From NCBI GenBank assembly GCA_900543795.1, contig UQSH01000035.1, forward strand, positions 1-18,055: a stretch of 18,055 nt of DNA, in the 5' to 3' direction. Origin of the DNA: an uncultured Oscillospiraceae bacterium. Lineage in GTDB: Bacteria > Bacillota > Clostridia > Oscillospirales > Acutalibacteraceae. Shown in pieces: positions 6,364 through 13,037 of this stretch. The notes under the pieces are model-generated. The model saw only the letters and a program-made list of their open reading frames with translations, did no database searches and was not told where the DNA came from. The position numbers were made by a program, and so were the translations under genes. The first letter of the stretch is position 1. The number at the start of each line of letters is the position of its first letter.

Positions 6364-7203
6364 TTACTTGCGGTAATCGTAAAATCCGATTCCTGTTTTG
6401 CGTCCGAGCTTGCCTGCACGAACCATCTTTTTAAGAAGAGTTGCGGGACGGTATTTAGGATCGCCTGTTTCGGAATAGATAGTTTCCATAATAGCAAGCA
6501 CGATATCAAGACCGATATAGTCGCCGAGCTCAAGCGGACCCATAGGATGATTTGCACCGAGCTTCATAGCAGTGTCAATATCCTCAACGCTTGCAATGCC
6601 CATTTCATAAACCGTGATGCCCTCATTAACAAGCGGAATGAGAATTCTGTTTACAACAAATCCGGGAGCTTCGTTTACTTCAACGGGAGTTTTGCCGATT
6701 TCCTCAGCGATTGCCTTTGTTTTTGCAACCATATCTGCGGGAGTGTTTGCGCCTGCGATAACCTCAACAAGCTTCATAACAGGTGCAGGATTGAAGAAAT
6801 GCATACCGATAAGCGGTCTGTCAAGCTCTGCTCCGATTTCTGTTATTGAAAGAGAAGATGTGTTTGTTGCAAACATACAATCTGCCTTAACAATTTCCTG
6901 AAGCTCTTTAAAGGTCTGCTTTTTAACATCCATAACCTCAAGAGCTGCCTCAACGATTAAATCGCAGTCTGCGCAGATTTCCTTTGTGCCTGTTGTGATT
7001 TTAGCAAGGATAGCGTCTGCCTTTTCCTGCTCCATCTTTCCCTTTGCAATTCTTTTTTCAAAGCCCTTTGCAATTTTGTTTTTGCCGTTTGCGGCAAATT
7101 CCTCGTTAATGTCGCAAAGAGCAACCTCGTATCCGTCAACCTGTGCAAAAGCCTGAGCAATGCCGGAGCCCATTGTGCCTGCACCGATAATACCAACCTT
7201 CAT
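6364..7203 (-). CDS. hbd: 3-hydroxybutyryl-CoA dehydrogenase
   Basis: A 279-residue NAD(P)H-dependent enzyme that reduces acetoacetyl-CoA to (S)-3-hydroxybutyryl-CoA. The N-terminal Rossmann fold carries GAGTMG (residues 7-12). The catalytic His-Glu pair is H135 in MHFFNPAP and E147 in KLVEVI, with the same 12-residue spacing as in the human short-chain enzyme. NTSSLS (about 114-119) and GFVVNRIL follow, and the C-terminal domain has NHPMGPLELGDYIGLD. ATG at 7203 is chosen because AGGAGGT lies 7 nt upstream. The frame stays open for 49 more codons back into crt, but that part is unrelated to the family. Length matches clostridial Hbd (about 280). It begins 22 nt after the crt stop. Confidence 0.97.
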   Translation of the reverse strand: MKVGIIGAGTMGSGIAQAFAQVDGYEVALCDINEEFAANGKNKIAKGFEKRIAKGKMEQEKADAILAKITTGTKEICADCDLIVEAALEVMDVKKQTFKELQEIVKADCMFATNTSSLSITEIGAELDRPLIGMHFFNPAPVMKLVEVIAGANTPADMVAKTKAIAEEIGKTPVEVNEAPGFVVNRILIPLVNEGITVYEMGIASVEDIDTAMKLGANHPMGPLELGDYIGLDIVLAIMETIYSETGDPKYRPATLLKKMVRAGKLGRKTGIGFYDYRK

Positions 7204-7225
7204 TATGTTTACCTCCTGTAATATC

Positions 7226-8011
7226 TTATTTATTTTGGAAAGGCTCTTTAACCTTTTCTTTGTTTCTGTCAAGGAAGAAAGCCATACCGTATTTTTGATC
7301 CTCTGTTTCAAAGCAATCGCCGAAAAGCTTTTCTTCAATAACGAGCGCATTGTCTATATCTGTTTGAAGACCGTCGTTAATAGCCTTTTTGCAGTTTCTT
7401 ACTGCGATAGGAGCGTTTGAAGCAATTATACCTGCCATCTTTTTAGCCGCAGGCATAAGCTCTTCAAGCGGATAAACGGCATTAACAAGACCTATGCGAA
7501 GCGCCTCTGCCGATTTTATGTTTCTTGCAGTATAGATAAGCTGCTTTGCCATACCAACGCCGACTGTTCTTGCAAGCCTTTGAGTTCCGCCAAAGCCGGG
7601 AGTTATTCCAAGGCCTACCTCAGGCTGACCGAAAACTGCATTTTCAGAGCAAATTCTGATATCGCAAGCCATTGAAAGCTCACATCCGCCGCCGAGTGCA
7701 AAGCCGTTTACTGCGGCAATAACGGGAATCGGAAGCGTTTCAATTTTTCTGAAAACATCATTTCCCTTTTTGCCGAACGCCTCGCCCTGCTCCTTTGTGA
7801 GAGTGCTCATTTCGCCGATGTCTGCGCCTGCAACAAAGCTTTTTTCGCCTGCGCCCGTGATGATGAGTGCACGGATTGTGTTTAAATCAACAGCGTCTAT
7901 TGCTTCGTTGATTTCATCAAGAACCGCACTGTTTAAAGCATTAAGTGCCTTCGGGCGGTTGATGGTTAAAACCGCAACTGCGCCCTCTGCCTCATAATTG
8001 ATAAATTCCAT
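7226..8011 (-). CDS. crt: 3-hydroxybutyryl-CoA dehydratase (crotonase)
   Basis: A 261-residue enoyl-CoA hydratase that converts 3-hydroxybutyryl-CoA to crotonyl-CoA. The two catalytic Glu are visible as E111 (GGGCELSMACD) and E131 (FGQPEVGLG). Oxyanion-hole backbone positions lie in SFVAGADI and ALGGG. It resembles the Clostridium acetobutylicum enzyme over its whole length as I remember it. Start choice: two in-frame ATGs stand at 8017 and 8011. The only Shine-Dalgarno (GAGG) ends 1 nt before the first and 7 nt before the second, so the second is preferred and the protein starts MEFINYE; the longer form would add only Met-Ala. It lies 25 nt after thl (20 nt if the first ATG is used). Confidence 0.96.
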   Translation of the reverse strand: MEFINYEAEGAVAVLTINRPKALNALNSAVLDEINEAIDAVDLNTIRALIITGAGEKSFVAGADIGEMSTLTKEQGEAFGKKGNDVFRKIETLPIPVIAAVNGFALGGGCELSMACDIRICSENAVFGQPEVGLGITPGFGGTQRLARTVGVGMAKQLIYTARNIKSAEALRIGLVNAVYPLEELMPAAKKMAGIIASNAPIAVRNCKKAINDGLQTDIDNALVIEEKLFGDCFETEDQKYGMAFFLDRNKEKVKEPFQNK

Positions 8012-8036
8012 TGCCATACCTCAAACTTAATTATAA

Positions 8037-9218
8037 TCAGTCTCTCTTAACAATTGTTGAGCAGCCCATACCGCCGCCGATGCAAAGAGTTGCAAGACCT
8101 GTTTTTGCATCTCTCTTTTCCATTTCGTGAAGAAGAGTAACAAGAATACGACAGCCCGAAGCGCCAACAGGATGACCGAGTGCGATTGCACCGCCGTTTA
8201 CATTGAGCTTATTAAGGTCAAAATTAAGATCTCTGCCTACTGCAATAGACTGAGCGGCAAATGCCTCGTTTGCTTCAATAAGATCCATATCGTCAATAGT
8301 CATATCAAGCTTTTTGAGAAGCTTATTTGTTGAAGCAACAGGGCCAACACCCATAATTGAAGGATCAACACCGCCGAGTGCTCCGCCAACCCAAGTTGCC
8401 ATTGGCTTAACACCGAGCTCCTCTGCCTTTTCTGCACTCATAACAACAATTGCAGCAGCACCGTCGTTAATTCCCGAGGAGTTACCTGCTGTTACGATAC
8501 CGTCCTTCTTGAATGCAGGACGAAGTCTTGCAAGACTCTCGGCAGTTGTTCCGGGACGGGGGCCCTCATCAGTGTCAAAAACGATTGTTTGCTTCTTCTG
8601 CTTAACCTCAACAGGAACGATTTCGTCCTTGAACTTGCCGTCTGCAATTGCCTTTTCGCATTTCTGCTGGCTGTTTGCGGCAAACTCATCAAGCTCCTCG
8701 CGGGTAATTCCGTATTTCTCGCAAACATTTTCTGCGGTGATTCCCATGTGGTAATCATTAAATGCATCCCAAAGAGCGTCATTTACCATAGTATCAATAA
8801 CAGGAGCATTGCCCATACGATAGCCGTAACGGCCCTGCTTTAAAGCATAAGGAGCCATGCTCATATTCTCCATACCGCCTGCAACAACGATATCAGCATC
8901 GCCTGCTTCGATCATCTGCGCAGCCATATTAACGCAGTTAAGACCTGAGCCGCAAACAACATTAACTGTTACAGCGGGAGTTTCAATCGGAAGACCTGCC
9001 TTTAAGGAAGCCTGACGGGCAACATTCTGACCGAGACCTGCCTGAATAACACAGCCCATATAAACATGATCAACCTTATCAGCCGGAACACCTGCTCTTT
9101 CAAGAGCGTTCTTGATAACGATTGAGCCAAGCTCTGCGGCGGGAGTTGTGCTGAGTGTTCCGCCCATTGTTCCGATTGCAGTACGGCAAGCGCCTGCTAA
9201 AACAATTTTTTTAGACAT
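8037..9218 (-). CDS. thl: Acetyl-CoA C-acetyltransferase (thiolase)
   Basis: A 393-residue thiolase, first gene of the operon, condensing two acetyl-CoA into acetoacetyl-CoA. The catalytic residues are all present: Cys89 in NVVCGSGL (acyl-enzyme nucleophile), His349 in GHPVGASG and Cys379 in CIGGGMG; the numbering differs by one from clostridial ThlA (88/348/378). NEAFAAQ is also intact. Length is typical for biosynthetic thiolase II. The ATG at 9218 follows GAGGT by about 7-8 nt. A sigma-A promoter with a Rex-like operator lies about 65-100 bp upstream. Confidence 0.97.
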   Translation of the reverse strand: MSKKIVLAGACRTAIGTMGGTLSTTPAAELGSIVIKNALERAGVPADKVDHVYMGCVIQAGLGQNVARQASLKAGLPIETPAVTVNVVCGSGLNCVNMAAQMIEAGDADIVVAGGMENMSMAPYALKQGRYGYRMGNAPVIDTMVNDALWDAFNDYHMGITAENVCEKYGITREELDEFAANSQQKCEKAIADGKFKDEIVPVEVKQKKQTIVFDTDEGPRPGTTAESLARLRPAFKKDGIVTAGNSSGINDGAAAIVVMSAEKAEELGVKPMATWVGGALGGVDPSIMGVGPVASTNKLLKKLDMTIDDMDLIEANEAFAAQSIAVGRDLNFDLNKLNVNGGAIALGHPVGASGCRILVTLLHEMEKRDAKTGLATLCIGGGMGCSTIVKRD

Positions 9219-9280
9219 AATAATTACCTCACATTTTTTCTATTTGCACCGATACTGTTCGGCACATTTAATTTGATATT

Positions 9281-9309
9281 ATAATAATATACAGCTTCGT
9301 GATTGTCAA
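9281..9309 (-). promoter_or_regulatory. Promoter of the thl-crt-hbd-bcd-etfB-etfA operon
   Basis: On the minus strand: -35 TTGACA (9309-9304), 17-bp spacer, -10 TATTAT (9286-9281). This predicts transcription from about 9274 and a 5' leader of about 55 nt. A TATAAT three bases further downstream (9283-9278) would give a 20-bp spacer and is less likely. It is the only strong promoter upstream of the operon in this gap. Confidence 0.75.
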
Positions 9310-9320
9310 TAATTTAACAA
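9303..9320. promoter_or_regulatory. Candidate Rex (NADH/NAD+-sensing repressor) operator
   Basis: TTGTCAA-TAAT-TTAACAA is an 18-bp palindrome with one mismatched pair. It matches the Rex consensus of Bacillota (TTGTTAA-N4-TTAACAA) at 13 of 14 positions. It covers the whole -35 hexamer of the operon promoter, so bound Rex would block RNA polymerase. Rex is known to control butyryl-CoA synthesis genes in clostridia. No rex gene is in the window. Confidence 0.72.
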
Positions 9321-9479
9321 ATTTTCAGCAAAGATAATAAATTATTGATTTTTTTACAATGTTTTTAGTGCATTTTTTCACCAAAAAATCAGTAATATTT
9401 CCCATTGTTAAGCCGTTTTACGAGTTTGTGTAATAATTATCAATCTTTTAACGGTTTTTATCAACCACCGTTTTTAAGC

Positions 9480-9507
9480 AAAAAAAGAAGCCTTAATCAA
9501 GGCTTCT
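9480..9507 (-). terminator. Intrinsic terminator of the ClC gene
   Basis: On the minus strand AGAAGCCTT pairs with AAGGCTTCT (9507-9499 with 9494-9486) around a 4-nt loop, followed by seven T. It starts 6 nt after the stop codon of the ClC gene. The stretch 9321-9479 is AT-rich and I see no gene in it. Confidence 0.93.
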
Positions 9508-9512
9508 GAATT

Positions 9513-11084
9513 TCATTCATTGACTTCGTTTATAATTTTTTCAAGCCTGCTTCGATCCTTCGAAAAGCGGCGCTGACTAACCATAATAACAAGCCCGTCG
9601 CCGTCTTTAAGCAGAGTATCGCCCTTTGGAGTTATTGAGGCTTCGCCTCTTTCAACCGACACAACAAGGCAATGCTTTCCCCAATCAATTTCCGAAATTG
9701 TTTTTCCGCTTATTCTGCTTCCCGTTGGTATAACATAAGTTTGAAGCACCTTTTCGCCCGTGCCTGACGGAGCATTTGCGCCGTTTTCCGTAATAATTCC
9801 CTCTAAAAGAGTGGCATAAAACGGCGATGTGCCTATAAGGTTTGCCGTTGCATACGAGGCAAGGCTAACTGCGGCAAGAGGAAGAAGGCTATCCATATTT
9901 CCCGTTATTTCAAAAACGAGAACTATTCCCGTTATGGGAGTGCGTACTATTGAAGCAAAAAGCCCCGCCATGCCCATAACAACAAAATTCTGCCACAAAT
10001 CAGGATTTAAATCAAAGGCGCCTATTGCGATTTCGCCGAATATTGCGCCGATATATGTTCCCAAAATTGAGAGCGGATAAAGTGTTCCTCCGGGTGCCCC
10101 CGAGCTGAAGCTGAAAACGCCGAAGAAAAACTTTGCAATCAGCAAAAGAAGCATTGCTTGAATACCGGGATGCTCATTAATCAGCAAGGCCGCCATAGTG
10201 TGTCCGCCGCAAAGCACCTGCGGAAGAAGCAGACCCACAACTCCGCTTAAAGCAAAAACAACGGCAAGCTTAATCCATGCAGGGATTATTTTGATTTTTT
10301 TGTATAATCTCTGCCCTGCAACCATAATTATATTGTATAAGCAGCCCGACACACCGAGAATAACGCCGAGCAGAATGAGAAGCCAATAACAGCGAAGCGG
10401 TATTCTTTCCGAAACATAATTAAAAACAGTGCTTTGACCGAAGAAAATTTTTGAAACGAAATCAGCCGTTACTGTTGCAACAATGCCCATACAAAGAACG
10501 GATTTATCAAATGTTTTATATATTTCTTCAAGCACAAACATAATTCCCGCAAGCGGTGCGTTAAACGCCGCCGCAAGGCCTGCACCTGCGCCGCAGCTCA
10601 TCATACGAAGCTCTGTTGTTTTATCCGCCCCTGTTATTCTTGCAACGCCCTTTGCCGCCATTCCGCCGAACTGTATGCTCGGGCCCTCTCTGCCGAGCGA
10701 AAGGCCTGCAAAAACAGACGCCGTGCTGCCGATAAGCTTTGCAATTATAACACGAAGCCAATTGTGTGAAAGATAGCCTTTTATTTCGCCTGTTAGCTGC
10801 GGTATGCCTGACCCTCCGGCTAACGGCTCCCATTTAACAATCAGCGAAACGCCTGCGCCGATAAGCGCAAGAAGTGTGAGCCAAAGAGCCGTTTTGACAG
10901 GGCTTCCCTTTATATAATCTAAAACATTATATAAATACACCTCTGCCTTTGAAAGCATAAAGCGGTATAAAACGCATATAAGCCCTGCGGCAATGCCAAC
11001 TTCAACACCTCTGACAATCAAATAAAGGCTTTCCGTTTTTTTCTGTTCGATTTTTCTGATTGTGCTTTTTTCTTTTTTTCTCAT
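9513..11084 (-). CDS. ClC-family chloride/proton antiporter with C-terminal TrkA-C (RCK_C) domain
   Basis: A 523-residue inner-membrane transporter. ClC selectivity motifs are present: GSGIPQ (91-96, central Ser), GREGPS (131-136, gating Glu133) and GAPGGTLYP (the GxFxP-type motif, here with Leu-Tyr). The proton-side glutamate of exchangers is kept (Glu187 in FVLEEIYK), and a Tyr follows in SPFYATLL, where E. coli ClcA has its coordinating Tyr. This favours H+/Cl- exchange over a passive channel or a fluoride exporter. Residues from about 445 to 510 (TYVIPTGSRISGKTISEIDW onward) look like an RCK_C domain, a regulatory ligand-binding module in prokaryotic transporters. The first 20 residues are very basic. 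The ATG at 11084 has only a weak ribosome site (CGGAAA). Single-gene unit, divergent from nfeD. Confidence 0.93.
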   Translation of the reverse strand: MRKKEKSTIRKIEQKKTESLYLIVRGVEVGIAAGLICVLYRFMLSKAEVYLYNVLDYIKGSPVKTALWLTLLALIGAGVSLIVKWEPLAGGSGIPQLTGEIKGYLSHNWLRVIIAKLIGSTASVFAGLSLGREGPSIQFGGMAAKGVARITGADKTTELRMMSCGAGAGLAAAFNAPLAGIMFVLEEIYKTFDKSVLCMGIVATVTADFVSKIFFGQSTVFNYVSERIPLRCYWLLILLGVILGVSGCLYNIIMVAGQRLYKKIKIIPAWIKLAVVFALSGVVGLLLPQVLCGGHTMAALLINEHPGIQAMLLLLIAKFFFGVFSFSSGAPGGTLYPLSILGTYIGAIFGEIAIGAFDLNPDLWQNFVVMGMAGLFASIVRTPITGIVLVFEITGNMDSLLPLAAVSLASYATANLIGTSPFYATLLEGIITENGANAPSGTGEKVLQTYVIPTGSRISGKTISEIDWGKHCLVVSVERGEASITPKGDTLLKDGDGLVIMVSQRRFSKDRSRLEKIINEVNE

Positions 11085-11094
11085 AATTTTTCCG

Positions 11095-11118
11095 AAAAAA
11101 TTTTTTAAAAAATTTTTT
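11095..11118. repeat. Perfect 24-bp A/T palindrome (A6 T6 A6 T6)
   Basis: Six A, six T, six A and six T in a row, identical on both strands, starting 11 bp upstream of the ClC start codon and therefore in its leader. It could give curved DNA or a weak AU hairpin next to the poor ribosome binding site. Confidence 0.85.
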
Positions 11119-11144
11119 GTGCTTCTTTTCCTGTTCGATTTTTT

Positions 11145-11167
11145 ATGCTTGCAAAAAACACAAGCAT
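11145..11167 (-). other. Hairpin in the ClC leader
   Basis: ATGCTTG (11145-11151) pairs over 7 bp with CAAGCAT (11161-11167). On the minus strand the loop is rich in T. It lies between the candidate ClC promoter and the gene. Confidence 0.5.
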
Positions 11168-11198
11168 TATAAATAGGTATTAATATATCTAATTACTA

Positions 11199-11226
11199 AT
11201 TTTATCATATTATAATGGGATTGCAA
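11199..11226 (-). promoter_or_regulatory. Candidate promoter of the ClC gene
   Basis: On the minus strand: TTGCAA (11226-11221), 16-bp spacer, TAAAAT (11204-11199) preceded by TGA, an extended -10. The leader would be about 105 nt. Other TATAAT hexamers nearby (11214-11209, 11171-11166) lack a suitable -35 box. Confidence 0.4.
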
Positions 11227-11267
11227 GAGCAAATTATTTTCCATATATGGACATCGTTCGCAATATA

Positions 11268-11296
11268 TTGACATTTTCCTCAATATGTGGTATAAT
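11268..11296 (+). promoter_or_regulatory. Near-perfect sigma-A promoter of the nfeD-SPFH unit
   Basis: TTGACA (11268-11273), exactly 17 bp, TATAAT (11291-11296), with an extended -10 TG dinucleotide (TGG immediately before TATAAT). All twelve hexamer bases match consensus, making it the strongest promoter in the window. Transcription should start near 11303, about 175 nt before nfeD. Confidence 0.9.
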
Positions 11297-11303
11297 TGCC
11301 TCA

Positions 11304-11433
11304 ACATTAAGGGAATGAAAAGTTTCTAAAACAATTCAGCTTATGTCAATCGGGGCTTCGCCTTGGGCATAGTTTTAAAAAAACGAACTCACATCAAGGC
11401 ACGCCTTTGGTGTGAGTTTTTTTACCCTTAATG
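11304..11433 (+). ncRNA. Structured leader RNA or small RNA ending in an internal terminator (unidentified)
   Basis: Directly after the promoter comes CATTAAGGG (11305-11313), which is inverted as CCCTTAATG at 11425-11433 and so encloses the whole element. Inside are a hairpin at about 11340-11371 (CTTATGTC with GGCATAG, then a short GC-rich helix) and a strong intrinsic terminator at 11386-11423. Two readings are possible: a short abundant small RNA of about 120 nt, or an attenuator/riboswitch-like leader in which the outer pairing and the terminator compete. I recognise no known riboswitch motif. Confidence 0.6.
11386..11423 (+). terminator. Intrinsic terminator inside the nfeD leader
   Basis: AACTCACATCAAGG (11386-11399) pairs with CCTTTGGTGTGAGTT (11404-11418), with one G-T pair and one bulge, followed by seven T (11417-11423). 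It lies between the strong promoter and nfeD, 54 bp before the start codon. Confidence 0.85.
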
Positions 11434-11476
11434 CAGGAATTCCGAAAAATCAGCAAAGAGCAAAGGAGGAAATTGT

Positions 11477-11917
11477 ATGAACTGGATTTGGGTTTGGGCA
11501 GCCGTTATTGCCGTTGCGCTTATCGTTGAAATCGCAAGCGTTCAGCTATTGTCAATCTGGTTTGCGCTCGGAGGCGTTGTTGCTCTTATTCTTTGCCTGT
11601 TCAGCGTGTCGCCTGCGGTTCAAATTACTGTTTTTATTGCAGTTTCCGTTATTTCCCTTTTGGTTTTCTGGCCGATTGCAAGAAAAATAAATAAAAAGGG
11701 ATATGTTAAAACGAATGCAGACCGCTATATCGGAATGAAAGGCATTGTTACTCAAAGCATATCAAATCTTGATGCAACCGGTCAGGTTAAGGTTGATAAT
11801 CAAATTTGGACTGCAAGAAGCAAAGGCTCGGACAATATACCCGTCGGCACGGTTGTTACGGTTGAAAAAATTGAAGGCGTTAAGCTTATAGTTGACGCCG
11901 CAGAACAAAATAATTAA
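11477..11917 (+). CDS. Short NfeD-like membrane protein
   Basis: A 146-residue protein of the NfeD C-terminal family. Residues 1-68 are hydrophobic, with about three membrane segments (roughly 3-25, 29-46 and 48-68). After the basic ARKINKKGYVKTNADRYIGMKG comes a small beta domain (about 82-142: GIVTQSISN ... GQVKVDNQIWTARSKG ... VGTVVTVEKIEGVKLIV), which is the OB fold typical of NfeD. There is no ClpP-type serine protease domain, so this is the short form. These proteins are usually encoded next to a stomatin/SPFH partner and help organise membrane microdomains, as here. AAGGAGG stands 7 nt before the ATG. The stop is 20 nt before the SPFH gene. Confidence 0.9.
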   Translation: MNWIWVWAAVIAVALIVEIASVQLLSIWFALGGVVALILCLFSVSPAVQITVFIAVSVISLLVFWPIARKINKKGYVKTNADRYIGMKGIVTQSISNLDATGQVKVDNQIWTARSKGSDNIPVGTVVTVEKIEGVKLIVDAAEQNN

Positions 11918-11937
11918 TTATAAAAAGGAGAAAAAAT

Positions 11938-12867
11938 ATGAAGGGCTTTATTATCATTTTGTTTATCTTGGTAGTAGTTATCATCTTTTTACTTTCAAAC
12001 ATCAAGGTTGTTCCGCAGTCAAAGGCGTATGTTATTGAAAGACTCGGAAAATATTTAACAACCTGGGACACGGGTATTCATGTTAAAATCCCGTTTATTG
12101 ACAGAATTGCAAAAGCCGTTTCGCTCAAAGAGCAAATAGTTGACTTTGCTCCTCAGGCGGTTATCACAAAGGATAATGTTACTATGAAAATAGACACGGT
12201 TGTTTTCTTTGCAATCACAGACCCAAAGCTTTATTGCTACGGTGTTGAAGCTCCTCTTGCAGCTATTGAAAACCTGACTGCAACAACGCTTCGTAACATC
12301 ATCGGCGAGCTTGAGCTTGACGCAACTCTTACTTCAAGAGATACTATCAACACAAAAATCAGAGCTATCCTTGACGAAGCAACAGATCCGTGGGGAATCA
12401 AGGTTAACCGTGTTGAGCTGAAAAACATTCTTCCTCCTAAGGAAATTCAGGATTCAATGGAGAAGCAGATGAAGGCAGAGCGTGAACGCCGCGAAGCCAT
12501 TCTTCGTGCAGAGGGCGACAAGCAGAGCCGTATCCTTGAAGCACAGGGCTTTAAGGAATCAAAAATCCTTGAAGCAGAGGCAGAAAAGCAATCCGCCATC
12601 CTTCGTGCAGATGCAGTTCGCGAGCAGAAAATCCGAGAGGCAGAGGGCGAGGCACAGGCAATTCTGAAAATTAAGCAGGCTGAGGCAGACGGTATCAGAA
12701 TGATTAACGAAGCAAATCCGTCTGACGCAGTTGTTAAAATTAAATCGCTTGAAGCATTTGCAAGTGCGGCAAACGGCAACGCAACAAAAATCATTATTCC
12801 GAGCGAAATTCAAGGCCTTGCAGGTCTTGCAGACGGAGTTGCCGAAACGGTTAAGGGTGCTAAATAA
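11938..12867 (+). CDS. SPFH/stomatin/prohibitin-like protein (slipin, QmcA-type)
   Basis: A 309-residue membrane-anchored scaffold protein. Residues 3-21 form one N-terminal hydrophobic anchor. The SPFH domain follows (about 22-185), with VPQSKAYVIERLGKYLTTWDTG, VSLKEQIVDFAPQAVITKDNV and ENLTATTLRNIIGELELDATL written here in overlapping short pieces: VPQSKAYVIERLGKY, QAVITKDNV, LRNIIGELELD and WGIKVNRVELKNI. Then comes a long Glu/Ala/Lys/Arg-rich region (about 185-260, KAERERREAILRAEGDKQ and similar EAEAEKQ repeats) typical of the flotillin-like coiled coil that drives oligomerisation. Such proteins form large membrane rings or microdomains. AAGGAG is 7 nt upstream of the ATG. Second gene of the unit with nfeD; a strong terminator follows. 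Confidence 0.94.
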   Translation: MKGFIIILFILVVVIIFLLSNIKVVPQSKAYVIERLGKYLTTWDTGIHVKIPFIDRIAKAVSLKEQIVDFAPQAVITKDNVTMKIDTVVFFAITDPKLYCYGVEAPLAAIENLTATTLRNIIGELELDATLTSRDTINTKIRAILDEATDPWGIKVNRVELKNILPPKEIQDSMEKQMKAERERREAILRAEGDKQSRILEAQGFKESKILEAEAEKQSAILRADAVREQKIREAEGEAQAILKIKQAEADGIRMINEANPSDAVVKIKSLEAFASAANGNATKIIIPSEIQGLAGLADGVAETVKGAK

Positions 12868-12884
12868 GCAAATGGTATTCATCA

Positions 12885-12926
12885 GCGTGCGAAGGCTCAT
12901 CAGGCTTTCGCACGCTTTTCTTTTCC
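12885..12926 (+). terminator. Intrinsic terminator of nfeD-SPFH
   Basis: GCGTGCGAAGGC (12885-12896) pairs over 12 bp (one G-T) with GCTTTCGCACGC (12904-12915) around a 7-nt loop, then a T-rich tail (TTTTCTTTTCC). It begins 17 bp after the stop codon. Confidence 0.92.
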
Positions 12927-12984
12927 TTTTTTCGCTTTTTTTCAATTAATATGCGCAAGTATTTAATTAAATTTCAAAAAAATG

Positions 12985-13016
12985 TTGAAAAAGTTTTGCG
13001 AATAGGTTATTATAAT
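12985..13016 (+). promoter_or_regulatory. Promoter of the 305-residue unknown protein
   Basis: TTGAAA (12985-12990), 17-bp spacer, TATTAT (13008-13013), overlapping TATAAT (13011-13016, spacer 20). Transcription would start near 13020, with a very short leader holding AAGGGGG (13022-13028). Confidence 0.65.
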
Positions 13017-13037
13017 ATGGCAAGGGGGTACTTTTAT

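Noticed and set aside
7204..7350. 49-codon extension of hbd
   Set aside because: It overlaps the 3' end of crt, has no family similarity, and the AGGAGGT site fits ATG 7203.
9426..9443. Second Rex-like site, TTGTGTA-ATAA-TTATCAA
   Set aside because: Only 11 of 14 consensus bases match in AT-rich DNA, and it lies over 100 bp upstream of the promoter. Too weak to call without a matrix search.
12447..12794. 115-residue minus-strand frame opposite the SPFH gene
   Set aside because: Ser/Arg/Ala-rich shadow of the Glu/Ala/Lys/Arg coiled-coil codons, with no start signals.
12951..13037. N-terminal extension of the 305-residue membrane protein
   Set aside because: It covers the promoter and ribosome site. 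ATG at 13038 gives a normal basic start followed by a membrane segment.
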